DNA of 64,000 nucleotides, from the NCBI RefSeq assembly GCF_022846655.1, contig NZ_AP025667.1, positions 3,633,001-3,697,000 of the forward strand, written 5' to 3'. The notes below the pieces were generated by a model that saw nothing but the letters and a program-made list of their open reading frames with translations, ran no database searches and was not told where the DNA came from. Position 1 is the stretch's first letter. Every line of letters starts with the position of its first letter. The stretch comes from Streptomyces seoulensis (lineage in GTDB: Bacteria > Actinomycetota > Actinomycetes > Streptomycetales > Streptomycetaceae). Shown one piece after another: positions 41,733 to 50,102 of this stretch. A program made the position numbers and the translations under genes.

Positions 41733-42081
41733 GGATAGACCTCGCAGACGAAGAGGTGCCTCGTACCGATCTTCATTAGATGCCCAGGGCACCTATAGGG
41801 CGACGGCAAGTTCGGCCAGATCGGCGACCCGTGGGATCTGGCCGAAGAAGCACGTCCACCGGGGGTGTCCGGGCACCGGAATCCGTCCGTCCGACGCACA
41901 TCGGTCTTCCCAGTGTGGTCGCGTACGGCCCTTTTCGGCCACCCCCCGCCCGGACGAGCCGCGAGATTCGGCTATTCACCCGCGTGGCCCAGAGAGTGCG
42001 CGGTACGGATGATTCCGGCGGCCCCCGGTGTTTCGGTGGACCGCAGGAGTGAAGCCGTCGACACGACGAAGGGGACGAGTC
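41733..42081. other. Intergenic region between the P450 and F420-type oxidoreductase genes
   Basis: No gene is supported in these 349 bp. The left end carries the P450 ribosome site and an inverted repeat (41754-41794). The right end carries GAAGGGGACGA before the ATG at 42082. The remainder shows nothing I can name. Confidence 0.45.
41754..41794. promoter_or_regulatory. Inverted repeat flanking a possible -10 element upstream of the P450
   Basis: AGGTGCC (41754-41760) and GGCACCT (41788-41794) are 7-bp inverted arms. On the minus strand the segment between them contains TCTAAT, a plausible -10 for the P450 gene starting at 41732. A repressor binding both arms would block it. No regulator gene is adjacent. 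Confidence 0.35.
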
Positions 42082-42531
42082 ATGCCTCTCGAGGGCGAGT
42101 ACGAACCGAGCCCGGAGCAGTGGGTGCGCGATCAGGTCGAGCTGTACGAGGGTTCCGGCGGCAGGGAGGGGACGACGCTGCGCGACACGGGGCTGCCGGT
42201 GATCATCCTGACCACGCGCGGCAACCGCAGCGGCAAGATCCGCAAGACGCCACTGATGCGGGTGGAGCACGACGGGAAGTACGCGGCGATCGCGTCCGTG
42301 GGCGGCGCGCCCAAGCACCCGGTCTGGTACTTCAACGTCAAGGCCGATCCCGAGGTCGAGCTCCAGGACGGCCCGGACAAGCGGGAGATGCGGGCCCGTG
42401 AGGTCGAGGGCGACGAGAAGGCGAAGTGGTGGGAGCGGGCCGTCGCCGCCTACCCCCCGTACGCCGAGTACCAGGAGAAGACCGACCGGGAGATCCCGGT
42501 GTTCGTCCTGGAGCCGGCGGACGCGGGCTGA
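42082..42531 (+). CDS. Deazaflavin (F420)-dependent nitroreductase-family protein
   Basis: The 149-aa protein has the split-barrel Ddn-type layout: [33 protein letters not shown] is the F420-contact region (signature [14 protein letters not shown]), followed by [20 protein letters not shown] and a final IPVFVLEP strand. Relatives reduce quinones or nitro compounds with F420H2. GGGG lies about 9 nt before the ATG. It stands alone and is followed by a strong terminator. Confidence 0.92.
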   Translation: MPLEGEYEPSPEQWVRDQVELYEGSGGREGTTLRDTGLPVIILTTRGNRSGKIRKTPLMRVEHDGKYAAIASVGGAPKHPVWYFNVKADPEVELQDGPDKREMRAREVEGDEKAKWWERAVAAYPPYAEYQEKTDREIPVFVLEPADAG

Positions 42532-42537
42532 GCGGGC

Positions 42538-42593
42538 GCCGGGGGACGGTTCGCGCGCATCCCGCGTCCGGCGGGTGTGGACCGTCCCCCGGC
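42538..42593. terminator. Hairpin between convergent genes
   Basis: GCCGGGGGACGGT (42538-42550) pairs perfectly with ACCGTCCCCCGGC (42581-42593). It lies 7 bp after the rightward stop and 13 bp before the end of the leftward CDF gene. Confidence 0.75.
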
Positions 42594-42606
42594 GGGCACG
42601 TGAGGG

Positions 42607-43644
42607 TCAGGCCCCGCCGCGCTCCCCCGTCGCGGCGGGGCTTTCCTGTGCGGCACGCGCGGTGTGGTCGTGGTCCGTGTGGTCCCGGTCGGTCACGTCG
42701 AGGAAGATCTGCCCGGCGTCGGGGAACATCTCGGCGACGGACCGCTTGATGCGGACGGCGACCTCCTCGACCTCCTCGCTGTCCATCCCCGGCACCAGGT
42801 CGACGCGCGCGGCCACGAGGGCGGAGTCGACACCGGTCTTCATCGTGAACAGCGCCTCCACGCTGTCGATCTCCGGCTGGGCGCGCAGCAGTTCCCGTAT
42901 CCGCCCGGTCAGCTCGGGGTCGGCCGCCTCGCCGATGAGCTGGTCGCGGGCGTCGCTGCCGAGCCGGTAGGCGATGTAGACCAGCAGGGCGCCGATCAGG
43001 ATCGACGCGCAGCCCTCCCAGAGGGCCTGCCCGGTGATCATGTGCAGCACCATGCCGATGGCGGCGAAGGTCACGCCGAGCACCGCGGTGCCGTCCTCGG
43101 CGAGCACGGTACGCAGCGCGGGGTCCTGGACGTCGCCGACTCCCTCGCCCTGCCGGTGCGCCTGGCGCACCGCCCGGATCAGGGAGATCCCCTCGGCGAC
43201 GAAGGCGACGCCGAGCACGACGAGGCCCGCTATGTAGCCGCTGAACGTCTCCTCACTGCCGTTCCTGATCGCCTCGAAGCCCTGGAAGAAGGAGAAGCAG
43301 CCGCCCATGACGAAGATCCCGACGGCGGCGAGCAGGGACCAGAAGAACCGTTCCTTGCCGTAGCCGAAGGGGTGGCGGGCGTCCGGCGGGCGACGGCTGC
43401 GGCTGAGGGCGGCCAGCAGGAACACCTCGTTCAGGCTGTCGGCCACGGAGTGCGCGGCCTCCGACAGCAGGGCGGGCGAGCCCGCGAAGATCCCGCCGAC
43501 GGCCTTGGCCACCGCGATCACCAGATTCGCGGCGAGTGCCACGAGGACGGTGACGCGGGTGTGCCCGTCGGTCTCGGCGGCCTCCTGGCCGCCACTGTCG
43601 CCGGCCGTCGCGGCCGGCCGCTGTTCCTGGGAAGTAGAGCTCAC
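42607..43644 (-). CDS. Cation diffusion facilitator (CDF) family metal exporter
   Basis: The 345-aa protein has about six membrane segments and a cytoplasmic C-terminal domain. Metal-site motifs include LLSEAAHSVADSLNE in helix 2, DARHPFGYGKERFFW after it, and VLAEDGTAVLGV in helix 5; the usual second-site Asp/His pair is here Glu-Asp. The C-terminus ends in a His/Asp-rich TDRDHTDHDHT segment. CDF proteins export zinc, iron or other divalent ions by proton antiport. The GTG at 43644 has only a weak upstream site. It is divergent from the DUF4235 gene. Confidence 0.88.
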   Translation of the reverse strand: MSSTSQEQRPAATAGDSGGQEAAETDGHTRVTVLVALAANLVIAVAKAVGGIFAGSPALLSEAAHSVADSLNEVFLLAALSRSRRPPDARHPFGYGKERFFWSLLAAVGIFVMGGCFSFFQGFEAIRNGSEETFSGYIAGLVVLGVAFVAEGISLIRAVRQAHRQGEGVGDVQDPALRTVLAEDGTAVLGVTFAAIGMVLHMITGQALWEGCASILIGALLVYIAYRLGSDARDQLIGEAADPELTGRIRELLRAQPEIDSVEALFTMKTGVDSALVAARVDLVPGMDSEEVEEVAVRIKRSVAEMFPDAGQIFLDVTDRDHTDHDHTARAAQESPAATGERGGA

Positions 43645-43814
43645 CTGTCGCCGAATGCCCCCGGCCGGGAGGATCACACGGGCCTGTACGGGGGAGGCCG
43701 GGGGCGCTCGAAGGCGTCGCGGGCGCACCACGCCGACCGGCCGGGGCCCGTGCGAACGGGTGGCGCGGCCGGGCCGCCGGAGAGGAGACGGGCGCGGTGA
43801 GGAAGGAGTGACGC

Positions 43815-44123
43815 ATGGCGAAGAACAAGAGCAAGAGCAGGACGCCGCTGGTCCACAAGCCGGTCGGCTTCGCGATCAGCTGGGCCGGCGGTGCGCTGGC
43901 CGGGCTGGCGTTCCGGAAGGCGTGGATGGTGATCCGGCACGAGGAGGAGGCGCCCGACCCGCTGGACCCGGACCGCGGCTGGGGCGAGATCCTGCTGGCG
44001 GCGGCGATGCAGGGCGCGATCTTCGCGGTGGCCCGCAGCGTGGTGGACCGCACCCGCGCCAAGACGGTCGCACGCTCCACGGGCACCTGGCCGCACCCCG
44101 GCGCGGCCCCGGCCAAGCGCTGA
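43815..44123 (+). CDS. DUF4235 membrane protein
   Basis: The 102-aa protein has a basic N-terminus (MAKNKSKSRTPLVHKP) and two hydrophobic segments (GFAISWAGGALAGLAFRKAW and ILLAAAMQGAIFAVARSVV). This layout matches the actinobacterial DUF4235 family, whose role is unknown. The start is firm, with AAGGAG 9 nt upstream. It is divergent from the CDF exporter. Confidence 0.9.
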   Translation: MAKNKSKSRTPLVHKPVGFAISWAGGALAGLAFRKAWMVIRHEEEAPDPLDPDRGWGEILLAAAMQGAIFAVARSVVDRTRAKTVARSTGTWPHPGAAPAKR

Positions 44124-44300
44124 GCAACACACCGGCCGTCGGGGCCGGCGGACCATCAGCCGATCACAACCACACAGATTCGAACCGACTGCGTCAAACC
44201 CGAAGACATATGTCAAGCGAACATGCTCAAATTCCTCCTGTCGTAGCTGAGTCCCGGGCGGCGCGGTGCGTCGCGGGCGCGGGTGGGAGGTGGTGCCGTC

Positions 44301-44669
44301 GTGCGGGAGGAACCGACCCCGGCCACCCGGCATCTGCGCGTGCGCGAGGACCGCGGCCACACCGTGCTGGAGTTACGGGGTGAGATCGACATCGCCTCGG
44401 CGGCGGAGATCTCGCCCCTGCTGGACCGGCTCACCGGCCGCGAGCGCGCCCGCCTCGTCCTGGATCTGCGCCCGGTGGAGTTCTTCGACTGCTCGGGGCT
44501 GCGCCTGGTGAACCGGGCACGGCGCCGCGTCCTGGAACGCGGCGGCCGTCTTCACCTGGTCTGCGTCCACCCGTTGACCCTCCGCGTCCTCAGCACCACA
44601 GGACTGACCCGCGTCCTGCCCCCGCACCCGACGCTGGAGGCGGCCCTGCGGGCGTCGGACACTTCCTAG
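44301..44669 (+). CDS. STAS-domain anti-sigma factor antagonist
   Basis: The 122-aa protein is a single STAS domain: TVLELRGEIDIASAAEI, then VLDLRPVEFFDCSGLRLV with the phosphorylatable Ser in DCSGL, and RVLSTTGLTRVLPPHPTL. Proteins like this (BldG, RsbV and related) bind an anti-sigma kinase when unphosphorylated and are reset by SpoIIE-type phosphatases, two of which are encoded at 1709-6545. The GTG at 44301 is favoured because GGGAGGTGG lies 8 nt upstream; GTG 44283 is an alternative. No anti-sigma gene is adjacent. Confidence 0.9.
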   Translation: MREEPTPATRHLRVREDRGHTVLELRGEIDIASAAEISPLLDRLTGRERARLVLDLRPVEFFDCSGLRLVNRARRRVLERGGRLHLVCVHPLTLRVLSTTGLTRVLPPHPTLEAALRASDTS

Positions 44670-44673
44670 GGCT

Positions 44674-45627
44674 TCAGGCGCCCGCCGGCTGCTCGAAGAG
44701 CGCGCTGACCGATTCCCCGTCGTGGATGCGCCGCATCGCCTCGGCCAGGGCAGGGGCGATGGACAGCACGCGGAGCTTGTCGGTGCGCTCGTCCTCCGGG
44801 ACCGGCACCGTGTTGGTGCAGACGATCTCCAGTACGTCCGGCTGCTCGCCCAGCCGCTTCAGGGCGCCCGAAGCGAACAGACCGTGGGTACAGGCGACCC
44901 GGATCGAACGCGGCTCCAGCTCCCGCAGCCGGTCGAGGAGTTCGATGACGGTGCTGCCCTTGGCGATCTCGTCGTCCAGCACGATCACGTCCCGGCCGGT
45001 GATGTCGCCGATCACCGAGCTGATGCTGACCCGGTCGTCCGCGAACCGCTGCTTGGCCCCGGCCGCGACGCGTGCGCCGAGCAGGCGGGCGAAGGCGGCG
45101 GCCTCCTTGGCGTTGCCGAGGTCGGGGGAGACGACCGTGGTGCGGGTGAGGTCGTACTGCCTGAAGTGCGAGGCCAGTTCGCGCAGTGCGTGCAGATGGT
45201 CGACCGGCACCGAGAAGAAGCCGTGCACCTGCGGGGCGTGCAGGGTCATGGTGAGCACCCGGCTCGCCCCCGCCGCCACCAGCAGGTCGGCGACCAGGCG
45301 GCCGCCGAGCGAGATGCGGGGCGTGTCCTTCTTGTCGGAGCGGGCGTAGGAGTAGTGCGGCATGACGACGGTGATCCGGGCCGCCGAGGCGCCGCGGGCC
45401 GCGTCGCACATCATCAGCAGTTCGACCAGGTGCTCCTGCACCGGCCTGACCAGCGGCTGGATCAGGAACACGTCCCGCTCCCGGCAGTTGGCCCGGAGCT
45501 GCACCTCCAGGCAGTCGTTGGCGAACCGGCTGACCCGTGCCGGGCTGAGGGTGACGCCCAGGTGCGCGCACACCTCCTCGGCCAGCCGGGGGTGGGCGCT
45601 GCCGCTGAAGACGGCGATGTCTCGCAC
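44674..45627 (-). CDS. Ribose-phosphate pyrophosphokinase (PRPP synthetase) paralogue
   Basis: The 317-aa protein has both phosphoribosyltransferase-type halves: FSGSAHPRLAEEV, RDVFLIQPL, MPHYSYARSDKKD with the ATP-site basic residues, LTMTLHAPQVHGFF, and the PRPP loop VIVLDDEIAKGST. Several positions differ from the housekeeping enzyme: DDEIAKGST for the usual DDMIDTxGT, and DLGNAKEAAAFA in the catalytic loop region. It may be a second, specialised synthetase. The GTG follows GAGGAG by 7 nt. It is convergent with the STAS gene. Confidence 0.88.
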   Translation of the reverse strand: MRDIAVFSGSAHPRLAEEVCAHLGVTLSPARVSRFANDCLEVQLRANCRERDVFLIQPLVRPVQEHLVELLMMCDAARGASAARITVVMPHYSYARSDKKDTPRISLGGRLVADLLVAAGASRVLTMTLHAPQVHGFFSVPVDHLHALRELASHFRQYDLTRTTVVSPDLGNAKEAAAFARLLGARVAAGAKQRFADDRVSISSVIGDITGRDVIVLDDEIAKGSTVIELLDRLRELEPRSIRVACTHGLFASGALKRLGEQPDVLEIVCTNTVPVPEDERTDKLRVLSIAPALAEAMRRIHDGESVSALFEQPAGA

Positions 45628-45815
45628 GATCCGCTCCTCGCATGATCGGTACGGGCTGGGCGGCCATGCTATCGGCCGTCCCCGCCCGGTCAGCGCGCCT
45701 GACGTGGCGGGTCTCGTACGGGTCGGCCGGGGTAACTACGTCAACGGGACGGGATGGTCAACTCGCTTGTCTGTTCGCTTATTTGGTGGGCATGTGAGGA
45801 GGGGAAGGGAGAACC

Positions 45816-46484
45816 GTGGACATGACGACTTCGGTCAAGGAGCGGACGCGGCGCGTGCCCGGCTGGGTCAAGGTGCTCGCCGGCATCGCCCTGGTGCTCG
45901 TGCTGCTGTTCGCCGGGATACGGCTGGCCGTGCTGCCCGGCATCAAGGACCTGTTCGGCACCGAGTCCCGCGACCGCTCGGGCCCGGCGCTGCTCCAGTC
46001 GATCCAGGACATGAGCCGCTACGACGCCGCCTCGGGCAACTTCCAGGTCGTCGTGGACCTGGAGAAGGACGCCAAGTACCTGCCCGACGCGCTGCGCGGC
46101 TCGCGCACCCTGTACGTCGGCGCCGGAACCGTGGACGCCTACGTGGACCTCGGCAAGCTCGGCGAGAAGGACGTGACGGTCGACGAGGACCGCACCTCCG
46201 CCACCCTGAAGCTGCCGCACGCCCAGCTCGGCAAGCCCGCGCTGGACCCGGACCGCTCCTACGCCGTCTCCAAGCAGCGCGGCCTGCTCGACCGGCTCGG
46301 CGATCTGTTCTCGGACAACCCCAACGGCGAGCAGGCGGTGCAGAAACTCGCCGTCAAGCACATCGGGGAGGCCGCCCGGGACAGCGAGCTGACCGCGCGC
46401 GCCGAGACCAACACCACCGGCATGCTCCAGGGCCTGCTGCGCTCCCTCGGCTTCAAGGACGTACGCGTCTCGTACGGCTCCTGA
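45816..46484 (+). CDS. DUF4230 protein
   Basis: The 222-aa protein has one N-terminal membrane segment (VLAGIALVLVLLFAGIRLAVL) and an extracytoplasmic domain with NFQVVVDLEKDAKYLPDALR and VGAGTVDAYVDLGKLG, features of the DUF4230 family. Function is unknown. The GTG lies 4 nt after GGGAAGGGAG and an in-frame ATG at 45822 lies 10 nt after it, so either may be used. It is followed after 84 bp by a VanZ-like gene. Confidence 0.88.
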   Translation: MDMTTSVKERTRRVPGWVKVLAGIALVLVLLFAGIRLAVLPGIKDLFGTESRDRSGPALLQSIQDMSRYDAASGNFQVVVDLEKDAKYLPDALRGSRTLYVGAGTVDAYVDLGKLGEKDVTVDEDRTSATLKLPHAQLGKPALDPDRSYAVSKQRGLLDRLGDLFSDNPNGEQAVQKLAVKHIGEAARDSELTARAETNTTGMLQGLLRSLGFKDVRVSYGS

Positions 46485-46568
46485 AGTTCCGCCCGGCACG
46501 GCATCACCGGCCGCTCTCCGGGCACTCGCTGCTTCTCACGGGGATGTCCACGACTGGAGGACCATCGC

Positions 46569-47153
46569 ATGGCCCGTACCGCCCTACGCCTGCCGACCGT
46601 ACTGCGCACCCCCTGGCGGCGCGACCGCCTGGAGAAGACCGAGCCCGAGCCCGAGCCGGCCCCGGCACCGGCGGTGGCGGAGCGCAGGCCGCTGCCGCTG
46701 CCGATCCGGCTGCCGATCATGCTGCTGGCGTTCGTGTTCATGGTGGCGTTCGCCATCGCGCTGGCCCGGGTCACCCTGGAGCCGTCGCCCGCGTCGGAGG
46801 CGCTGACGCACAGCAACATGCGTCCCGGCAACTCGCTGAAGGCGTACTTCGACTACGGGACGGTGCGCGACACCCTGAAGCAGATCGGCGGCAACGTCCT
46901 GCTGGGCGTGCCCTTCGGCGTGCTGGTCCCGGTGCTGGCGCCGCGGGCGCGGGGTGTGCTCCAAGTCCTGTTCCTCACCGGCCTGGTGATGCTGATGGTG
47001 GAGCTGACCCAGGGCGCGCTGATCACCGGACGGGCCTTCGACATCGACGACGTCATCCTCAACACCACGGGTGCGCTGCTGGGTTGGCTGCTGCTGGGGC
47101 GCCGGATGGGACGGGCGGTGCACGCGCGGCGGCCCAAGACCGTGGAGGAATGA
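46569..47153 (+). CDS. VanZ-family membrane protein
   Basis: The 194-aa protein has a soluble, Pro/Glu-rich N-terminus and four membrane segments. The VanZ features are present: NVLLGVPFGVLVPVL, VELTQGALITGRAFDIDDVI and LNTTGALLGWLLL. VanZ proteins give low-level teicoplanin resistance in some hosts, but most members have no known role. TGGAGGA lies about 8 nt before the ATG. Confidence 0.9.
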   Translation: MARTALRLPTVLRTPWRRDRLEKTEPEPEPAPAPAVAERRPLPLPIRLPIMLLAFVFMVAFAIALARVTLEPSPASEALTHSNMRPGNSLKAYFDYGTVRDTLKQIGGNVLLGVPFGVLVPVLAPRARGVLQVLFLTGLVMLMVELTQGALITGRAFDIDDVILNTTGALLGWLLLGRRMGRAVHARRPKTVEE

Positions 47154-47187
47154 GCGTCCGCCACCGGTTTGTCCGGCCGGCCGGGCG

Positions 47188-47200
47188 CTGGTCTGTACCA
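47188..47200. promoter_or_regulatory. DasR-like operator upstream of the glucanase gene
   Basis: CTGGTCTGTACCA matches the central DasR (dre) consensus CTGGTCTAGACCA at 11 of 13 positions. It ends 5 bp before the -35 hexamer of the promoter at 47206-47234. DasR is the GntR-family regulator of N-acetylglucosamine metabolism and chitinases, so this glucanase may be in that regulon. Confidence 0.5.
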
Positions 47201-47205
47201 AAGTA

Positions 47206-47234
47206 TTGACGGCCCCGGTCCCGATCTCTAGAAC
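47206..47234 (+). promoter_or_regulatory. Sigma-70-like promoter of the glucanase gene
   Basis: TTGACG (47206-47211) and TAGAAC (47229-47234) are separated by 17 bp, close to the HrdB-type consensus. The hexamers lie 37-65 bp before the ATG at 47271. Confidence 0.65.
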
Positions 47235-47270
47235 AAGAGGCGTCACTCCCCCCATGTGAAACGGAGAGTC

Positions 47271-48503
47271 ATGGCATCCCCACGCCTGCTCCGCAGATGC
47301 CTCCTGGCCGCTCTCTCCGCCGCGCTGGTCGGCTCGGCGGCCGTCGGGCCCGCGAGGGCCGAGACGGCCGCCCCGACCGCCGCGGCGGCGACGTTCTCGG
47401 ACTCCTTCGACGGCCCGGCGGGCTCGGCCGTCGACGGCTCCAAGTGGACGCTGGAGACCGGAGACAACGTCAACAACCACGAGCGGCAGTACTACACCTC
47501 GGGCACCAAGAACGCGGCACTGGACGGCCAGGGCCACCTGGTCATCACCGCCAAGCGCGAGAACCCGGCGAACTACCAGTGCTGGTACGGCAGTTGCCAG
47601 TACACCTCGGCCCGGCTGAACACCTCGGGCAAGTTCAACGCGCAGTACGGCCATGTCGAGGCCCGGATGAAGATCCCGCGCGGACAGGGCATGTGGCCCG
47701 CGTTCTGGATGCTGGGCACGCCGGTGAACTGGCCGGACTCGGGCGAGATCGACGTGATGGAGAACGTCGGCTTCGAGCCCTCCACCGTGCACGGCACCAT
47801 CCACGGCCCCGGCTACTCCGGCTCGGGCGGCATAGGCGCGGGCTACTCGCTGCCGAACGGACAGGCGTTCGCGGACGCCTTCCACACCTACGCGGTCGAC
47901 TGGGCGCCCGACTCCATCACCTGGACGGTCGACGGCAACGTCTACCAGCGGCGCACCCCGGCCGACCTGGGCGGCAGGACCTGGGTGTTCAACAAGCCGT
48001 TCTTCCTGATCCTGAACCTGGCGGTCGGCGGCTACTGGCCCGGTGACCCGGACGGCTCGACCCAGTTCCCGGCGCAGCTCGTCGTGGACTCGGTGTCGGT
48101 GACCACGAGCGGCGGCTCTACGGGAGGCAAGGCCATCCGGGGTCTGGCCGGCAAGTGCGCGGACGTGGCGGCGGCGAACTCCGCCAACGGCACCCCCGTA
48201 CAGCTCTACGACTGCAACGGCTCCGCGGCCCAGCAGTGGACCGTCGGGTCGGACGGCACGATCAGGGCGCTCGGCAAGTGCCTGGACCTCAAGGACAACG
48301 GCACGGCGGACGGCACTCCCCTGCAACTGTGGGACTGCGCCGGCAGCCCCAACCAGAAGTGGGTCGTCTCCTCGGCCAACGACATCGTGAACCCGCAGGC
48401 CAACAAGTGCCTGGACGTGACGGGCGCCAACTCGGCCAACGGCACCCGGCTCCAGCTCTGGACCTGCAACGGCAGCGCCGCCCAGAAGTGGACGGTGGGC
48501 TAG
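47271..48503 (+). CDS. Secreted GH16 beta-glucanase with C-terminal ricin-type (CBM13) domain
   Basis: The 410-aa protein has a signal peptide (residues 1-31, ending in ARAE), then a GH16 domain (about 45-275) with the catalytic motif GEIDVMENVG (ExDxxE). After a Ser/Gly linker comes a ricin-type trefoil (about 285-410) with three QxW repeats (QQW, QKW, QKW). GH16 enzymes of this group cut beta-1,3- or mixed-linkage glucans. The ATG is favoured over the GTG at 47256 by the GGAGAG site. A DasR-like operator and a good promoter lie upstream. The stop abuts the end of the leftward gene at 48504. Confidence 0.93.
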   Translation: MASPRLLRRCLLAALSAALVGSAAVGPARAETAAPTAAAATFSDSFDGPAGSAVDGSKWTLETGDNVNNHERQYYTSGTKNAALDGQGHLVITAKRENPANYQCWYGSCQYTSARLNTSGKFNAQYGHVEARMKIPRGQGMWPAFWMLGTPVNWPDSGEIDVMENVGFEPSTVHGTIHGPGYSGSGGIGAGYSLPNGQAFADAFHTYAVDWAPDSITWTVDGNVYQRRTPADLGGRTWVFNKPFFLILNLAVGGYWPGDPDGSTQFPAQLVVDSVSVTTSGGSTGGKAIRGLAGKCADVAAANSANGTPVQLYDCNGSAAQQWTVGSDGTIRALGKCLDLKDNGTADGTPLQLWDCAGSPNQKWVVSSANDIVNPQANKCLDVTGANSANGTRLQLWTCNGSAAQKWTVG

Positions 48504-48773
48504 TCAGCCCTTGCCTCGGCGGGTGCCGCCGCGCACCCGCCAGGTGAACTTGTCGCCGCCGACCCAGCGGACCACGTCGGGGTCGTCCAAATCGTGGATG
48601 ACGATGCCGCGGGCGGCGGCGGCCTCCAGCACCCCCGTGATGGACGTGACCTCTCCGATCACCTCGCCGTCGATCTCCATGATCCGGAAGGGCGGCGAAC
48701 CCGGCCTGCCCTCACAGACCCCGAGCACCCGGATGCGCGGATTGGCCATGTACGGAGCTGATTGTTCGGTCAT
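48504..48773 (-). CDS. Small conserved hypothetical protein
   Basis: The 89-aa protein (NPRIRVLGVCEGRPGSPPFR, then IDGEVIGEVTSITGVLEAA) has no signal, membrane segment or known motif. It is probably a small alpha/beta protein. Neither the ATG at 48773 nor the in-frame ATG at 48749 has a Shine-Dalgarno site; a TAGGCT element 13 bp upstream of 48773 would suit a leaderless mRNA. From memory, similar proteins occur in other Streptomyces. Function unknown. Confidence 0.72.
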   Translation of the reverse strand: MTEQSAPYMANPRIRVLGVCEGRPGSPPFRIMEIDGEVIGEVTSITGVLEAAAARGIVIHDLDDPDVVRWVGGDKFTWRVRGGTRRGKG

Positions 48774-48896
48774 GTCTTAGAGCCTAGAACGCGAGGCGCG
48801 CGGACGACTCGTCCGCACGGGCCGTCCGGGCCGCCGCCGTGCGGGGGCCGCCGCCGTGGGCAACCCTGGAGGTCCGTGCGGAGCCGGGAGGTGGCC

Positions 48897-49925
48897 ATGG
48901 AACCCGTCGCGGCGCTGGACCGGATCGCCTTCCTGCTGGAGCGCTCGCTCGCGCCCACCTACCGGGTGCGGGCGTTCCGGACGGCCGCACGCGTGCTCAA
49001 GGACCTCTCCGAGGACGAGATCGCCCGGCGGGTCTCCGCGGGGACGCTCCAGACGCTGAAGGGGATCGGCCCGAAGACCGCGAAGGTGGTCGAGGAGGCG
49101 GTGGCCGGAGAGACTCCCGCCTATCTGCGCTCGCTGGAGGAGGACGCCGGGGGCCCGCTGACGGCGGACGGCGGCGAGGAGCTGCGGGCGCTGCTGCGCG
49201 GCGACTGCCACACCCACTCGGACTGGTCGGACGGCGGCAGCCCGATCGAGGAGATGGGCTGGGCCGCGGCCGGGCTGGGCCACGAGTGGACCGCGCTCAC
49301 CGACCACTCCCCCCGCCTCACCGTGGCCCGCGGCCTCTCCCCCGAGCGGCTGCGCGAGCAGCTCGGCCTGATCGAGACGCTGAACGAGCGCTGGGCGCCC
49401 TTCCGGCTGCTCACCGGCATCGAGTGCGACATCCTGGACGACGGCACGCTGGACCAGGAGCCGGAGCTGCTGGAGCGGCTGGACGTCGTGGTGGTGTCGG
49501 TGCACTCCAAGCTGAAGATGGACGCGGCCGCGATGACCCGCCGGATGGTGGCCGCCGTGTCGGATCCGCACGCCGACGTGCTCGGCCACTGCACCGGCCG
49601 GCTGATCACCGGGCGCGGCCGCCCCGAGTCCGCCTTCGACGCCGCCGAGGTGTTCGCCGCGTGCGCCGAGGCGGGCACCGCCGTCGAGATCAACAGCCGC
49701 CCGGAGCGGCTGGACCCCCCGAAACGGCTCCTGCGTGAGGCCGTGGCGGCCGGGACGCTGTTCTCGATCGACACCGACGCGCACGCGCCGGGCCAACTGG
49801 ACTGGCAGATCCTGGGCTGCGCCCGTGCCGAGGAGTGCGGAGTGCCCGCGGAGCGGGTGGTGAACACGTGGACGGCGGACGAGCTGCTGGACTGGACCCG
49901 CGAGGGGCGGACACCGGCGTCCTGA
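48897..49925 (+). CDS. PHP-domain phosphoesterase with N-terminal helix-hairpin-helix
   Basis: The 342-aa protein starts with a PolX-like DNA-binding part (residues 1-75; LKGIGPKTAKVVEEA helix-hairpin-helix) and continues with a PHP domain. Metal ligands are visible in DCHTHSDWSDG, ALTDHSPR, TGIECDI, SVHSKLKM, LGHCTGRL and IDTDAHAP. It lacks the polymerase palm domain of PolX, matching PolX-related DNA-binding PHP proteins of actinobacteria. A DNA-repair or nucleotide phosphatase role is likely. GGGAGG lies 5 nt before the ATG. Confidence 0.9.
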   Translation: MEPVAALDRIAFLLERSLAPTYRVRAFRTAARVLKDLSEDEIARRVSAGTLQTLKGIGPKTAKVVEEAVAGETPAYLRSLEEDAGGPLTADGGEELRALLRGDCHTHSDWSDGGSPIEEMGWAAAGLGHEWTALTDHSPRLTVARGLSPERLREQLGLIETLNERWAPFRLLTGIECDILDDGTLDQEPELLERLDVVVVSVHSKLKMDAAAMTRRMVAAVSDPHADVLGHCTGRLITGRGRPESAFDAAEVFAACAEAGTAVEINSRPERLDPPKRLLREAVAAGTLFSIDTDAHAPGQLDWQILGCARAEECGVPAERVVNTWTADELLDWTREGRTPAS

Positions 49926-50049
49926 CCAGGCACCCCGCACGCGTGACCCGGATCACTCCGCCCCTCGGGAACGCCACCCCGTGGTTGTCCGTTGAACCAG
50001 ATGTGGACGCGGGCCCGACCTGACCTGGACCCCGTCCGCTGATGGACCG

Positions 50050-50081
50050 CCCCGGTCGTGATTCCCCCGTCACGGCCGGGG
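50050..50081. terminator. Hairpin between convergent genes
   Basis: CCCCGGTCGTGA (50050-50061) pairs with TCACGGCCGGGG (50070-50081) with one G-U wobble, between the PHP gene (stop 49925) and the ROK gene (end 50103). Confidence 0.75.
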
Positions 50082-50102
50082 CATCTTCGTGTCGCGGCCC
50101 CC

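Noticed and set aside
44177..44186. GATTCGAACC, resembling a tRNA T-loop on the minus strand
   Set aside because: No acceptor stem, anticodon arm or D arm can be folded around it.
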